Of a stretch of 64,000 bases of DNA, positions 34,335 to 41,495 are shown in pieces. The position numbers were made by a program, and so were the translations under genes. The notes beneath the pieces were generated by a model. The model was given only the letters and a program-made list of their open reading frames with translations. It had not been told where the DNA came from and made no database searches. Each line of letters starts with the position of its first letter. Within the stretch, counting starts at the first letter, position 1. The DNA lies in assembly GCA_900541975.1 (NCBI GenBank), contig UQLR01000008.1:35499-99498 (forward strand), read 5' to 3'. This DNA comes from an uncultured Oscillospiraceae bacterium. Its GTDB lineage: Bacteria > Bacillota > Clostridia > Oscillospirales > Acutalibacteraceae.

Positions 34335-34376
34335 ACATCCTTATCGAGCAGAAGGGTAACCTGCCGGTGCTTTTTT
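34335..34376 (+). other. attR: right junction of the integrated element
   Basis: ACATCCTTAT (34335-34344), the reverse complement of the motif at 23773-23782, is followed 17 nt later by TGCCGGTGCTTTTTT (34362-34376). The latter is the exact reverse complement of the terminator arm at 23741-23755 and carries the T-tract. It restores a normal terminator only if joined to the left flank. Confidence 0.75.
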
Positions 34377-34395
34377 CAGCGTTTTCCCCACTATC

Positions 34396-35349
34396 TTACC
34401 GCTTCTTTTTCTGTGTGCCGCTTTGCTCCCCCGGTACAGCATGAACCAGCCATATTCCGGTGCATACCAGAACAATGGAAAGCAAATTGTTAAGTGTAAA
34501 AATATTTTCCCCCAATAAAATTCCCGACCATAGCGTACCAAACAGCGGAATCATTAAATTAAAAATACAAATCTTCCCAACAGGGTTATAAGCAAGCAGT
34601 GCCGTCCATAATGTAAACGCTATGGCCGATACAACCGCCAGATAAGCAAGCAACGCCCAATGCTGCCAGTTTGTATAATACAGCTTGCCGCCAAACGCAC
34701 CACCAATAATAATCAGCACAGCGCCGCCGGCAAACATTTGAAAAGCAGTTACCTGCATAGCGTTGCGGTTTTTCATTACTCCTTTGCTGATAAAACTCCC
34801 TCCGGCTGAACAAAGCGCCGACAGCAACACAAAGCCTTCCCCCAAAAACGAAAAGCTTTCAAATACAACACCGTTAAATTGAATTACTACAATTCCCGCA
34901 AGCCCAAGCAAACATCCAAATATTTTTTTAAAATGAAGCTGGTCGCTTTGAAAAAAAAGCGGTGCCAGCAGTACCGCAAAAAATGCACTGCACGCTGTAA
35001 TTACAGACGTTTTTGTACCCGTCGTATTTGCTACGCCAATATAAGAAAACACATATTGCAGCGTTGTCTGTACCAGGCCCAGCGTAACAATCGGCATAAT
35101 ATCACGCTTTTTCATCGTCAACGGCTTACGGTATAAAACCAGCGCAAGCAAAAACACCAAAAGCCCTGCAAGGGCAAAACGTTCCCCTGCAAATAAAAGC
35201 TTTGCCCCTATATCCCGGGAGGCAATATAAAACTGCTTATAAGAAAGCTTAATAACGGGAAAGGCTGTCCCCCATAAAGCGGTGCATACAAGGGCAAGCA
35301 GAGGAACAGCCGCTTTGTTTGTAAAAAAGGCTCGTGTCTTCCTCCGCAT
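34396..35349 (-). CDS. EamA-family (DMT) transporter
   Basis: A 317-residue integral membrane protein with about ten hydrophobic segments arranged as two EamA repeats, starting with the typical ALVCTALWGTAFPVIKL and, in the second half, ALLAYNPVGKICIFNLMIPLFG. The family exports amino acids or other metabolites; the substrate cannot be told from sequence. The ATG at 35349 follows AAAGGGG. Its 3' end faces the right junction of the element, so its former terminator, shared with pheA, is now split. Confidence 0.88.
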   Translation of the reverse strand: MRRKTRAFFTNKAAVPLLALVCTALWGTAFPVIKLSYKQFYIASRDIGAKLLFAGERFALAGLLVFLLALVLYRKPLTMKKRDIMPIVTLGLVQTTLQYVFSYIGVANTTGTKTSVITACSAFFAVLLAPLFFQSDQLHFKKIFGCLLGLAGIVVIQFNGVVFESFSFLGEGFVLLSALCSAGGSFISKGVMKNRNAMQVTAFQMFAGGAVLIIIGGAFGGKLYYTNWQHWALLAYLAVVSAIAFTLWTALLAYNPVGKICIFNLMIPLFGTLWSGILLGENIFTLNNLLSIVLVCTGIWLVHAVPGEQSGTQKKKR

Positions 35350-35465
35350 TTCCTGCACCCCTTTCCATTGCCTCCGGCAGTTTTCATTGGTTCCTCCTTT
35401 TTATAATACCACTGTTTTTGACAAGATACAACAAAACAACCTCCTGCTTTTATACAGGCGTTTCT

Positions 35466-36506
35466 TTAAAAGCAGCGCCCCTTTTCTCTTCTGGGGCAGT
35501 CAGAGCTGACGCCGCCTGTACGGCAATGGTAGCATATTTCATTCTCCAGCGGATCTCCTTTGTAAAAGGCCAGTAAATTTGATATTGTGGTTTCCGCTAT
35601 ATTTTTCAGAGCTTCATTTGTCAAAAACGCCTGATGGGACGTTACCACCACGTTTGGCATAGATACAAGAAGTGACAAAACATCGTCCTGTATCACAGAG
35701 CCGGAAAAATCTTCAAAAAACAGGTTTGATTCTTCCTCATATACATCCAGTCCCGCAGCGCCGATCTTTCCTTCCTTTAATGCTTTCAGCAGCGCCTCAC
35801 TTTCAATCAGCGACCCTCTTGAGGTATTGACAAGGAATACGCCGTTTTTCATCTTCTGCAAGCTTTCACTGTTGATAATATAATGCGTGCTTTCTGTAAG
35901 CGGGCAATGCAAAGATATCACATCGCTTCTTCTAAACAGCTCGTCCAGCTCAACGTAGCAAATATCCGCATCCTTTACAGGATATGGGTCGTAAGCAATC
36001 ACCTGCATCCCAAAGCCCTTGCAAATGTCGATAAATGCCTGTCCAATTTTTCCGGTCCCAATTACCCCTGCCGTTTTTCCATATAAATCAAACCCGGTAA
36101 GCCCGTTTAGGCTGAAGTTATAATCGCGCGTTCTGTTATAGGCCCGGTGGATTTTTCTGTTCAACGTCAGGATCAACGCCATGGTGTGCTCCGCTACAGC
36201 ATAAGGCGAATATTTTGGCACGCGCAAAATATTCATTTTTTTATACGCAGCCTTAAAATCTATATTGTTGTAACCGGCGCATCGCATTGCCAACACCTGT
36301 ACGCCATTTTCACACAGCTGTTCGATTGCGCGTGCGTCAATCGTATCGTTAACAAACGCAACCGCCCCCGTACAGCCGCGCACAAGCCCGGCTGTGTCTT
36401 CATTAAGCTTATTTTCATAATATTTAAATTCCAGCCCCGGATGTTCCACGCGTTCAAACCAGAGCTTATCGTAGGGTTTCGTATCAAAAAATGCAACTTT
36501 TTCCAT
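35466..36506 (-). CDS. D-2-hydroxyacid dehydrogenase (D-lactate dehydrogenase-like)
   Basis: A 346-residue NAD-dependent dehydrogenase. The Rossmann motif GVIGTGKIGQAF is near residue 150, followed by catalytic Arg in NTSRGSLIE, Glu in GLDVYEEE and His in VVTSHQAFLT. Substrate-domain residues around MRCAGYNNID resemble D-lactate dehydrogenase. It likely reduces pyruvate or a related 2-keto acid. The start MEKVAFFD at 36506 has AGGAAA upstream; the longer open frame upstream lacks support. The C-terminus has an unusual cysteine-rich tail (CYHC, then CPRREKGRCF). Confidence 0.88.
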   Translation of the reverse strand: MEKVAFFDTKPYDKLWFERVEHPGLEFKYYENKLNEDTAGLVRGCTGAVAFVNDTIDARAIEQLCENGVQVLAMRCAGYNNIDFKAAYKKMNILRVPKYSPYAVAEHTMALILTLNRKIHRAYNRTRDYNFSLNGLTGFDLYGKTAGVIGTGKIGQAFIDICKGFGMQVIAYDPYPVKDADICYVELDELFRRSDVISLHCPLTESTHYIINSESLQKMKNGVFLVNTSRGSLIESEALLKALKEGKIGAAGLDVYEEESNLFFEDFSGSVIQDDVLSLLVSMPNVVVTSHQAFLTNEALKNIAETTISNLLAFYKGDPLENEICYHCRTGGVSSDCPRREKGRCF

Positions 36507-36585
36507 ACCTGCTGTTTCCTTTCCCATTTTGTTTTTTATTATTATACCGTAAAGGGACAAAAATATAATCTTCCCGCTTTTCTGG

Positions 36586-36591
36586 TATAAT
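36586..36591 (+). promoter_or_regulatory. Extended -10 element upstream of desulfoferrodoxin
   Basis: TGGTATAAT (TGn plus consensus TATAAT at 36586-36591) lies 44 nt before the dfx start. No good -35 hexamer accompanies it. Confidence 0.45.
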
Positions 36592-36635
36592 ACAAATTGA
36601 TTTTTACCACAATAAAAGAAAAAGGAGTTTTTAAA

Positions 36636-37025
36636 ATGACAAAACATCAAAAATTTTTCCTTTGCAAACATTGCGGCAACCTGGCAGGCCTTATTATAGA
36701 CCGGGGCGTACCCATTTACTGCTGTTCGGAACCAATGGTGCAGCTGGAGGCTAACACAACAGACGGCGCTCAGGAAAAACATGGTCCCGTAGTTCAGATG
36801 GACGGCAATCATGTAAATGTGGCCGTTGGATCGGCCCCGCATCCTATGGAGGAAAACCATTATATCGAGTTTGTTTATCTGCAAACCTGCTGCGGCGGGC
36901 AACGGAAATCCCTGCGCCCAAATGAAGCACCTAAGGTTCAGTTTTCCCTTGCAGAGGGCGAAACGCCCAAAGCGGTATATTCCTACTGCAACCGGCACGG
37001 TCTTTGGAAAACAGATCTGGTATAA
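36636..37025 (+). CDS. dfx: Desulfoferrodoxin (2Fe superoxide reductase)
   Basis: A 129-residue protein. The N-terminal desulforedoxin-like domain has the rubredoxin-type center I cysteines (CKHC and YCC). The C-terminal domain has the superoxide reductase center II ligands: His in EKHGPV, His in APHPMEENHYIEF (two) and the Cys/His pair in SYCNRHGLWK. It reduces superoxide to hydrogen peroxide without releasing oxygen, typical of anaerobes. AAGGAG lies 8 nt upstream of the ATG at 36636; the in-frame upstream codons overlap the promoter. Confidence 0.94.
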   Translation: MTKHQKFFLCKHCGNLAGLIIDRGVPIYCCSEPMVQLEANTTDGAQEKHGPVVQMDGNHVNVAVGSAPHPMEENHYIEFVYLQTCCGGQRKSLRPNEAPKVQFSLAEGETPKAVYSYCNRHGLWKTDLV

Positions 37026-37031
37026 AAATAT

Positions 37032-37054
37032 GGCCCGGTAAAACCGGGCCTTTT
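37032..37054. terminator. Terminator between dfx and the ADP-ribosylglycohydrolase gene
   Basis: GGCCCGG (37032-37038) and CCGGGCC (37044-37050) with loop TAAAA, followed by TTTT. It lies between convergent genes. Confidence 0.85.
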
Positions 37055-37093
37055 ACATATTACAGCAGAGAAATTTTCAGTTTTTACACCTTC

Positions 37094-37903
37094 TTACTGC
37101 TGGCGATACTTTTGCATAAACGCCGTAACAGTCTGCAGCAGCCCCTGGTCCAGCCGGCGTATGGCCTGCTTTTCTATCTCTTTTGGAATTTGCCTGTAAA
37201 ATGCATATGCAATTCCACCGGCAATGCATGCGATGGTGTCACTGTCGCCTCCGATGGAAACAGCCTTTCTAAGCGTGTCTTCAAAACTTTCCGCCTGCAA
37301 AAATGCGCTAATGGCTTCCGGTACGGAAAGCTTTGTCCTGCTGGAAAATGTATAACCCGGGCGTATATCCTCCAGCCTCACATTCAGGTCGTACCCTGCC
37401 ATATGCTGGACAAAACGGCGTATGTCCGCCTTTTTCTTTCCATTCCTTGCCAAAAATACTGCGCCGGCTACGGCTTTTGCACCCTTTATCGCCTCCGCAT
37501 TGTTATGCGTATACAGGCAGCTTTTTTCTGTGTGCAGCAGCACGCTTTCCATATCATCAAACGCATAGCCAATCGGGCAGACACGCATAGCCGCTCCATT
37601 TCCGTAGCTTCCCTGGATCAGCATGGGCTCCTTTTGCGCCCAGTCCGCAAACATTCCGCCAAAACCCGCAAACGGATATTTCCTATAATAAGCCCTGTAA
37701 TTTTGGGCGTATGCTTTTGCTATATCCCGCTCGTCCATTTCTTTTTTTCCCGCAAGTTGCAAAAGCGTCCGCGCCGTTGCAACAGTCAGTACGGTGTCGT
37801 CTGTAAAACGGCTTTTACTGCAAAAAAGCGGAAAATCCTCCGTTTTAATATTATCCCACTCATACACAGATCCTATAATATCGCCAATAATTGCACCAAG
37901 CAT
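37094..37903 (-). CDS. ADP-ribosylglycohydrolase family protein
   Basis: A 269-residue all-helical protein of the DraG/ARH family. It begins GAIIGDIIGSVYEW, and metal-binding acidic motifs FTDDTVLT (near residue 33) and GGDSDTIACIAGGIAYAFY (near 225) supply the two-magnesium active site. It would hydrolyse ADP-ribose from an acceptor protein or small molecule; the target is unknown and no ADP-ribosyltransferase is adjacent. GGGAGG lies upstream of the ATG. It follows the membrane protein gene by 15 nt on the same strand. Confidence 0.88.
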   Translation of the reverse strand: MLGAIIGDIIGSVYEWDNIKTEDFPLFCSKSRFTDDTVLTVATARTLLQLAGKKEMDERDIAKAYAQNYRAYYRKYPFAGFGGMFADWAQKEPMLIQGSYGNGAAMRVCPIGYAFDDMESVLLHTEKSCLYTHNNAEAIKGAKAVAGAVFLARNGKKKADIRRFVQHMAGYDLNVRLEDIRPGYTFSSRTKLSVPEAISAFLQAESFEDTLRKAVSIGGDSDTIACIAGGIAYAFYRQIPKEIEKQAIRRLDQGLLQTVTAFMQKYRQQ

Positions 37904-37918
37904 AAAAATCCTCCCGGT

Positions 37919-38743
37919 TTATTGTTTCTCCTGTTTGTTTTCTTCCTTTATCTTAGGAATAAAACGGCCGGCAAATTTGGTTTTTCCTCTTCCTTTAATA
38001 TAGAAAAAACCAATGACCGAAAATACAATTGCACCCAAAAAATTTACAAACAGGTCTTTCATAGTATCTATGAGTCCTATATCCAGATACGCGCCAAACG
38101 TATAGGTTTCCCCACCCGCTGTGTGGACCACTGTTTTTCCGATTGCATCCAGATGCACTGCAATATTCTTCCCCTCCGGATGCAGCGCCACAGACGAAAT
38201 GTGCTGTATAAACGTATCCTTTTGCATATCCGTATGTAAAAACAAATCTGCTCCAAATTCAAAAAATTCCCATAATACGCCTATCGTCATCGAAAAACAA
38301 AACGCCACAACCGCTAAAAACGCAGGAGAAAGAGAAAACTTTATTCGGTCGCTTCGGTTAAATATATCCACCAGCGAAAACCCAATCGCTGCCATTAAAA
38401 ACCCATTTATTGTATGCAGCATTGTATCCCAGGCTGGAATAATAATATAAAACGCATTGATTTCCCCTAGAATTTCCGCCGCAAAAATAAACAGGATCAC
38501 AATGACCTCCAGTGTATTCGGCAGATCTATGCGCAGCCGTTTCTCCACAAAAGAGGGGATTAAAAAAAGCACCAGTGTGAGCGCGCACACAAAAACACTT
38601 TCATAATTCCGGCTAAAAATCCCCATAATCATAACGCCAATAACAATTACACGAATAACAATATAAAACAGAAAGGTTCCTTTGTTTTCTTTAATTTCCT
38701 GTGAAAGCCGTTTTTTTGTCTGCAATTTTTCCCTTGCCTTCAT
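37919..38743 (-). CDS. Membrane protein, YjdF/DUF2238-like
   Basis: A 274-residue protein with about seven hydrophobic segments, a basic N-terminus and a basic C-terminal tail (RGKTKFAGRFIPKIKEE). Features reminiscent of YjdF/DUF2238 proteins are a membrane WDTMLHTINGF segment, WEFFEF, and a late LIDTMKDLFVNFLGA; similarity is by recall and modest. Function unknown. The ATG at 38743 follows GGAGGTG at 5 nt. It probably shares a transcript with the ADP-ribosylglycohydrolase. Confidence 0.6.
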   Translation of the reverse strand: MKAREKLQTKKRLSQEIKENKGTFLFYIVIRVIVIGVMIMGIFSRNYESVFVCALTLVLFLIPSFVEKRLRIDLPNTLEVIVILFIFAAEILGEINAFYIIIPAWDTMLHTINGFLMAAIGFSLVDIFNRSDRIKFSLSPAFLAVVAFCFSMTIGVLWEFFEFGADLFLHTDMQKDTFIQHISSVALHPEGKNIAVHLDAIGKTVVHTAGGETYTFGAYLDIGLIDTMKDLFVNFLGAIVFSVIGFFYIKGRGKTKFAGRFIPKIKEENKQEKQ

Positions 38744-38761
38744 ACGCACACCTCCGCCGGT

Positions 38762-39082
38762 TTATTTGCAAGCTGTCTGCAAGCATTTCATACAGCTCCC
38801 TGTCCGGCACTCACACTGTAAATCCACCGTATTCCAGTGGCGTTTATTCATATGCCGCCCTGGCTGTACGCCCACATAACCACTGCACCGGAAACCCGCC
38901 TTTTGCGGGCCGCATTTTAAATGCACACATACCCTTTTATTGCGCACAAACGGCAAGGCAATCCGCTTTCCATTTTCTCTGCGGCGCAGTATACTACTAT
39001 TTTTCTCCGTTCTTAAACGGCCAGTCTGCAGATATCCCTTTGAAAAATAAAGGCCGCCGTCTACCAGTCCGCTATGCGTCAA
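38762..39082 (-). CDS. Possible small basic cysteine-rich protein
   Basis: A 106-codon frame starting TTG at 39082, seven to eight nt after AAAGGAGG, one of the best ribosome binding sites in the region. The product is basic and ends in a cysteine cluster (CECRTGSCMKCLQTAC). It resembles no family I recognise, and no clear promoter was found. It fills an otherwise gene-free 565-bp gap (38744-39309) and ends 19 nt before the membrane protein gene. It may be spurious. Confidence 0.35.
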   Translation of the reverse strand: MTHSGLVDGGLYFSKGYLQTGRLRTEKNSSILRRRENGKRIALPFVRNKRVCVHLKCGPQKAGFRCSGYVGVQPGRHMNKRHWNTVDLQCECRTGSCMKCLQTACK

Positions 39083-39245
39083 AAGGGAGCCTCCTTTCTA
39101 AATATACGGCTTTTTCTTTGCCAACATGCCAATTTTACCGGTATACCGCTTTATTCCCCTGTTTATCATACCGTATTTGTTCTTTACAGACAAGACAAGC
39201 GGACAAAATTCTTATATAGCCCACAAAAACGCTCCGCATAAAAAG

Positions 39246-39275
39246 TTGCAAAAAACACCTGCTTTCTGGTACAAT
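39246..39275 (+). promoter_or_regulatory. Promoter of the YbaK-family gene
   Basis: TTGCAA (39246-39251), 18-bp spacer and TACAAT (39270-39275), 35 bases upstream of the start codon. Confidence 0.6.
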
Positions 39276-39309
39276 AAGATATAAAATACAGAAAGCGGGA
39301 TTTATAAAA

Positions 39310-39783
39310 ATGGCAATCGAAAAGGTCCGGGAATATTTCAGGCAGTTTGGGATTGATACAAGAATACAGGAATTCAGCACCTCTTCCGCTACCGTGGAGC
39401 TTGCAGCAAACGCGCTGGGATGCAAACCGGAACGCATTGCAAAAACGTTGTCCTTTAAAGTACATCAAAACGCCGTACTAATCGTTGCCGCAGGAGACGC
39501 AAAAATTGATAACGCAAAATTTAAGGCGCAGTTTCATACAAAGGCTAAAATGCTTGCTCCCAATGAAGTTGCGCAGATGGTGGGCCATGCCATTGGCGGC
39601 GTGTGCCCGTTTGCAGTAAACCAGGGTGTAGATGTGTATTTGGACCAATCGCTTAAACGGTTTGAAACTGTCTTCCCCGCTTGCGGCAGCAGCAACAGCG
39701 CAATTGAACTTACCATTCCCGAACTTGTAAGGTATGCAGGTTCTGAGCGGTGGATTGATGTATGCAAAAACTGGCAGACCTGA
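39310..39783 (+). CDS. YbaK/EbsC-family Cys-tRNA(Pro)/aminoacyl-tRNA deacylase-like protein
   Basis: A 157-residue single YbaK domain with KTLSFKVHQNAVLIVAAGD, containing the conserved Lys, and the GGVCPFAV segment with the Gly-x-x-Pro substrate loop. Family members hydrolyse mischarged tRNAs in trans (YbaK on Cys-tRNA-Pro, others on Ala or Ser). The ATG has AGAAAGCGGG upstream. It is a single gene with its own promoter and a perfect terminator. Confidence 0.9.
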   Translation: MAIEKVREYFRQFGIDTRIQEFSTSSATVELAANALGCKPERIAKTLSFKVHQNAVLIVAAGDAKIDNAKFKAQFHTKAKMLAPNEVAQMVGHAIGGVCPFAVNQGVDVYLDQSLKRFETVFPACGSSNSAIELTIPELVRYAGSERWIDVCKNWQT

Positions 39784-39800
39784 TGCCTGCAGAAATTTGC

Positions 39801-39843
39801 ATAATAAAAAGCAGAAGGGGGTTCCCCTTCTGCTTTTTATTAT
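39801..39843. terminator. Bidirectional terminator between ybaK-like gene and mgtE
   Basis: A perfect 20-bp stem (39801-39820 with 39824-39843, loop GTT). Arms contain GCAGAAGGGG flanked by A/T runs, giving T-tracts on both strands. Confidence 0.95.
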
Positions 39844-39871
39844 GCCGGTAAAACGGCTTTGAAATACAATT

Positions 39872-41227
39872 TTATATGCCTAACAGCAGCTTTGCAATCT
39901 GGAAATATACAAGCAACGAAATAGCGTCTACCGCCGTTGTAATAAACGGGCTTGCCATGACCGCTGGGTCAAACCCTACTTTCTTTGCAAGCATTGGCAG
40001 CGTACAGCCAATAACTTTTGCGACAATTACCGTTGCAATTAGCGTCAGGCAAACGACCATTGCAATCGAAGCTCCCACACGGTCAAAAAGCATCAGCTTA
40101 ACAAAATTGGCCGCAGCCAGCGTTACACCGCACAACACCGCAACACGGCATTCCTTCCAGATAATCCTGGGCATATCGCGAAACTCAATTTCCCCCAGGG
40201 AAAGGCCGCGAATAATTGTTACAGACGTTTGGCTTCCGGAATTCCCCCCCGTATCCATCAACATGGGAATAAACGCCGTCAGTGCAACCTGCGCTGCCAG
40301 AGCATCCTCAAACGAAGTGATGATCATGCCTGTAAAGGTTGCAGAAATCATCAAAATCAACAGCCACGGCACGCGCTTACGCCACGTTTCAAATACGCTT
40401 GTCTTCATATAAGGTTTGTCGGTCGGTGTGATCGCCGCCATAACCTCCATGTCTTCCGTTGCTTCCTCCTGCATGACGTCAATCGCATCGTCAACGGTTA
40501 CAATACCAACCAGACGGTTTTCCCTGTCTACCACCGGAATGGCAAGAAAATCGTATTTGTTAAACATCTGCGCAACGGCCTCCTGGTCGTCCAGCGTGTT
40601 GACAGATATCACGTTTGTTTCCATAATATCCTCAACTACATCGTCTTCATCGGATAAAAGCAACGTTTTAATGGATAAAATACCAATCAATTTCCGATTT
40701 TCTTTTGTAACATAGCAGGTATAGATGGTTTCTTTATCTACTCCGGTCCTGCGGATGCGCTTAATTGCATCCAAAACCGTCATATTCGGACGCAGGCTGA
40801 CATACTCTGTCGTCATAATGCTGCCTGCGCTATCGTCTGGATACTTCAGGATCTCATTGATCATTTTTCTGGTATCCGGGTCGGCCTGCTGCAAAATACG
40901 CTTGACCACATTGGCGGGCATTTCTTCTATCAGATCCACCGCGTCGTCTACATATAGCTCGTCCACAACCTCTTTAAGCTCCGTATCGCTGAAGCCGTGG
41001 ATCAAAAGCTCCTGCGCGTCTTCATCCATTTCAACAAAGGTTTCCGCTGCAAGCTCTTTTGGCAAAAGCCGGAACAAAAGAGGCAGCGCATCCTCCTGCA
41101 TATCGTCAAACAACGCCGCTATGTCAACGGGTTTAATCGTTGTAAGAATATCCCGCAGGGTCGCATATTTTTTTTGTTCCAGCAAAGACAGAATCGTATC
41201 CTGCACATATACCGGACTTCTCTCCAT
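39872..41227 (-). CDS. mgtE: Magnesium transporter MgtE
   Basis: A 451-residue protein with the MgtE layout: helical N domain (residues 1 to about 125), two CBS domains (about 130-255, with DDAVDLIEEMPA just before and GIVTVDDAIDVMQEEA at the end), a connecting helix and five membrane helices holding the channel, with the conserved FIPMLMDTGGNSGSQ. Cytosolic magnesium closes the gate via the N and CBS domains. GGAGGAG lies upstream of the ATG. A 5' UTR of about 190 nt with an upstream ORF precedes it; it does not match the M-box magnesium riboswitch. Confidence 0.95.
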   Translation of the reverse strand: MERSPVYVQDTILSLLEQKKYATLRDILTTIKPVDIAALFDDMQEDALPLLFRLLPKELAAETFVEMDEDAQELLIHGFSDTELKEVVDELYVDDAVDLIEEMPANVVKRILQQADPDTRKMINEILKYPDDSAGSIMTTEYVSLRPNMTVLDAIKRIRRTGVDKETIYTCYVTKENRKLIGILSIKTLLLSDEDDVVEDIMETNVISVNTLDDQEAVAQMFNKYDFLAIPVVDRENRLVGIVTVDDAIDVMQEEATEDMEVMAAITPTDKPYMKTSVFETWRKRVPWLLILMISATFTGMIITSFEDALAAQVALTAFIPMLMDTGGNSGSQTSVTIIRGLSLGEIEFRDMPRIIWKECRVAVLCGVTLAAANFVKLMLFDRVGASIAMVVCLTLIATVIVAKVIGCTLPMLAKKVGFDPAVMASPFITTAVDAISLLVYFQIAKLLLGI

Positions 41228-41293
41228 TGCCTTCTCCTCCTAACATTTTTCGATTAGGCGGAAGTATGGCACAAAATCCGGACAAAGTAAAAA

Positions 41294-41386
41294 TCAGCGC
41301 AAAAAAATGAACGCAAAAAAATGCGTGCACATTTTTTCCCTGCTACTTCGTCCAGGCGCTGTGCCGCCGCTACTTCCTGCGTCCAT
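41294..41386 (-). CDS. Upstream leader ORF in the mgtE 5' UTR
   Basis: ATG at 41386 follows GAGAGGTG at 6-nt spacing and opens 30 codons: MDAGSSGGTAPGR, SSREKMC, then THFFAFIFLR and TGA. It lies in the predicted mgtE transcript about 40 nt from its start and ends 66 nt before mgtE. A leader ORF ahead of a magnesium transporter recalls mgtL-type control by Mg-dependent ribosome behaviour, but that role here is inference. Confidence 0.5.
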   Translation of the reverse strand: MDAGSSGGTAPGRSSREKMCTHFFAFIFLR

Positions 41387-41426
41387 CTCTTTCACCTCTC
41401 TTAGTTTAAATTTCGTATATAAATTT

Positions 41427-41455
41427 ATTTTATACTACATCCTGTCTGTTGTCAA
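41427..41455 (-). promoter_or_regulatory. Promoter of mgtE and its leader ORF
   Basis: Minus strand TTGACA (41455-41450), 17-bp spacer and TAAAAT (41432-41427). It places the transcription start near 41420, about 190 nt before the mgtE start codon. Confidence 0.75.
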
Positions 41456-41495
41456 TGTAGAAAAGCTGCATGTAAACGATATTTTACATCCATTT

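Larger units (their letters stand above)
23764..34353. mobile_element. Integrated element (about 10.6 kb) carrying a type I restriction-modification system
   Basis: Bounded by the two halves of a perfect terminator hairpin (23741-23755 and 34362-34376), each 17 nt from ATAAGGATGT or its reverse complement. The left end encodes a large serine recombinase pointing outward, as in Tn4451/TndX-type elements, with a TnpW-like gene upstream. The cargo is XRE-hsdM-hsdS-four-helix-bundle-hsdR and a tyrosine integrase. No conjugation genes are seen, so it is a mobilisable or self-excising island rather than a full conjugative element. Coordinates mark the midpoints of the 17-nt junction intervals, so they are accurate to about 8 bases. 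Confidence 0.8.
33552..34361. other. Gene-poor right end of the element
   Basis: About 800 bases with no convincing gene. It holds a 13-bp-stem hairpin at 33675-33705 (TTTTTAGAAGGCC arms), three tandem 46-bp repeats (33839-33979), two direct copies of a TTAGTATGA motif (34011 and 34246), a hairpin with a TTCGAA loop (34091-34125) and a terminator (34276-34301). A plus-strand frame at 34068-34277 has atypical composition and no ribosome binding site and was not called. Confidence 0.6.

Noticed and set aside
36507-36998. Upstream extension of the hydroxyacid dehydrogenase frame
   Set aside because: It overlaps the dfx gene on the opposite strand, has no ribosome binding site, and the family N-terminus begins at 36506.
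37004-38239. A 411-codon plus-strand open frame
   Set aside because: It lies antisense to the ADP-ribosylglycohydrolase and membrane-protein genes, which have family motifs and ribosome binding sites; the translated sequence has no recognisable domain.
41228-41430. M-box or other magnesium riboswitch upstream of mgtE
   Set aside because: The conserved M-box blocks were not found on inspection. A covariance search would be decisive.
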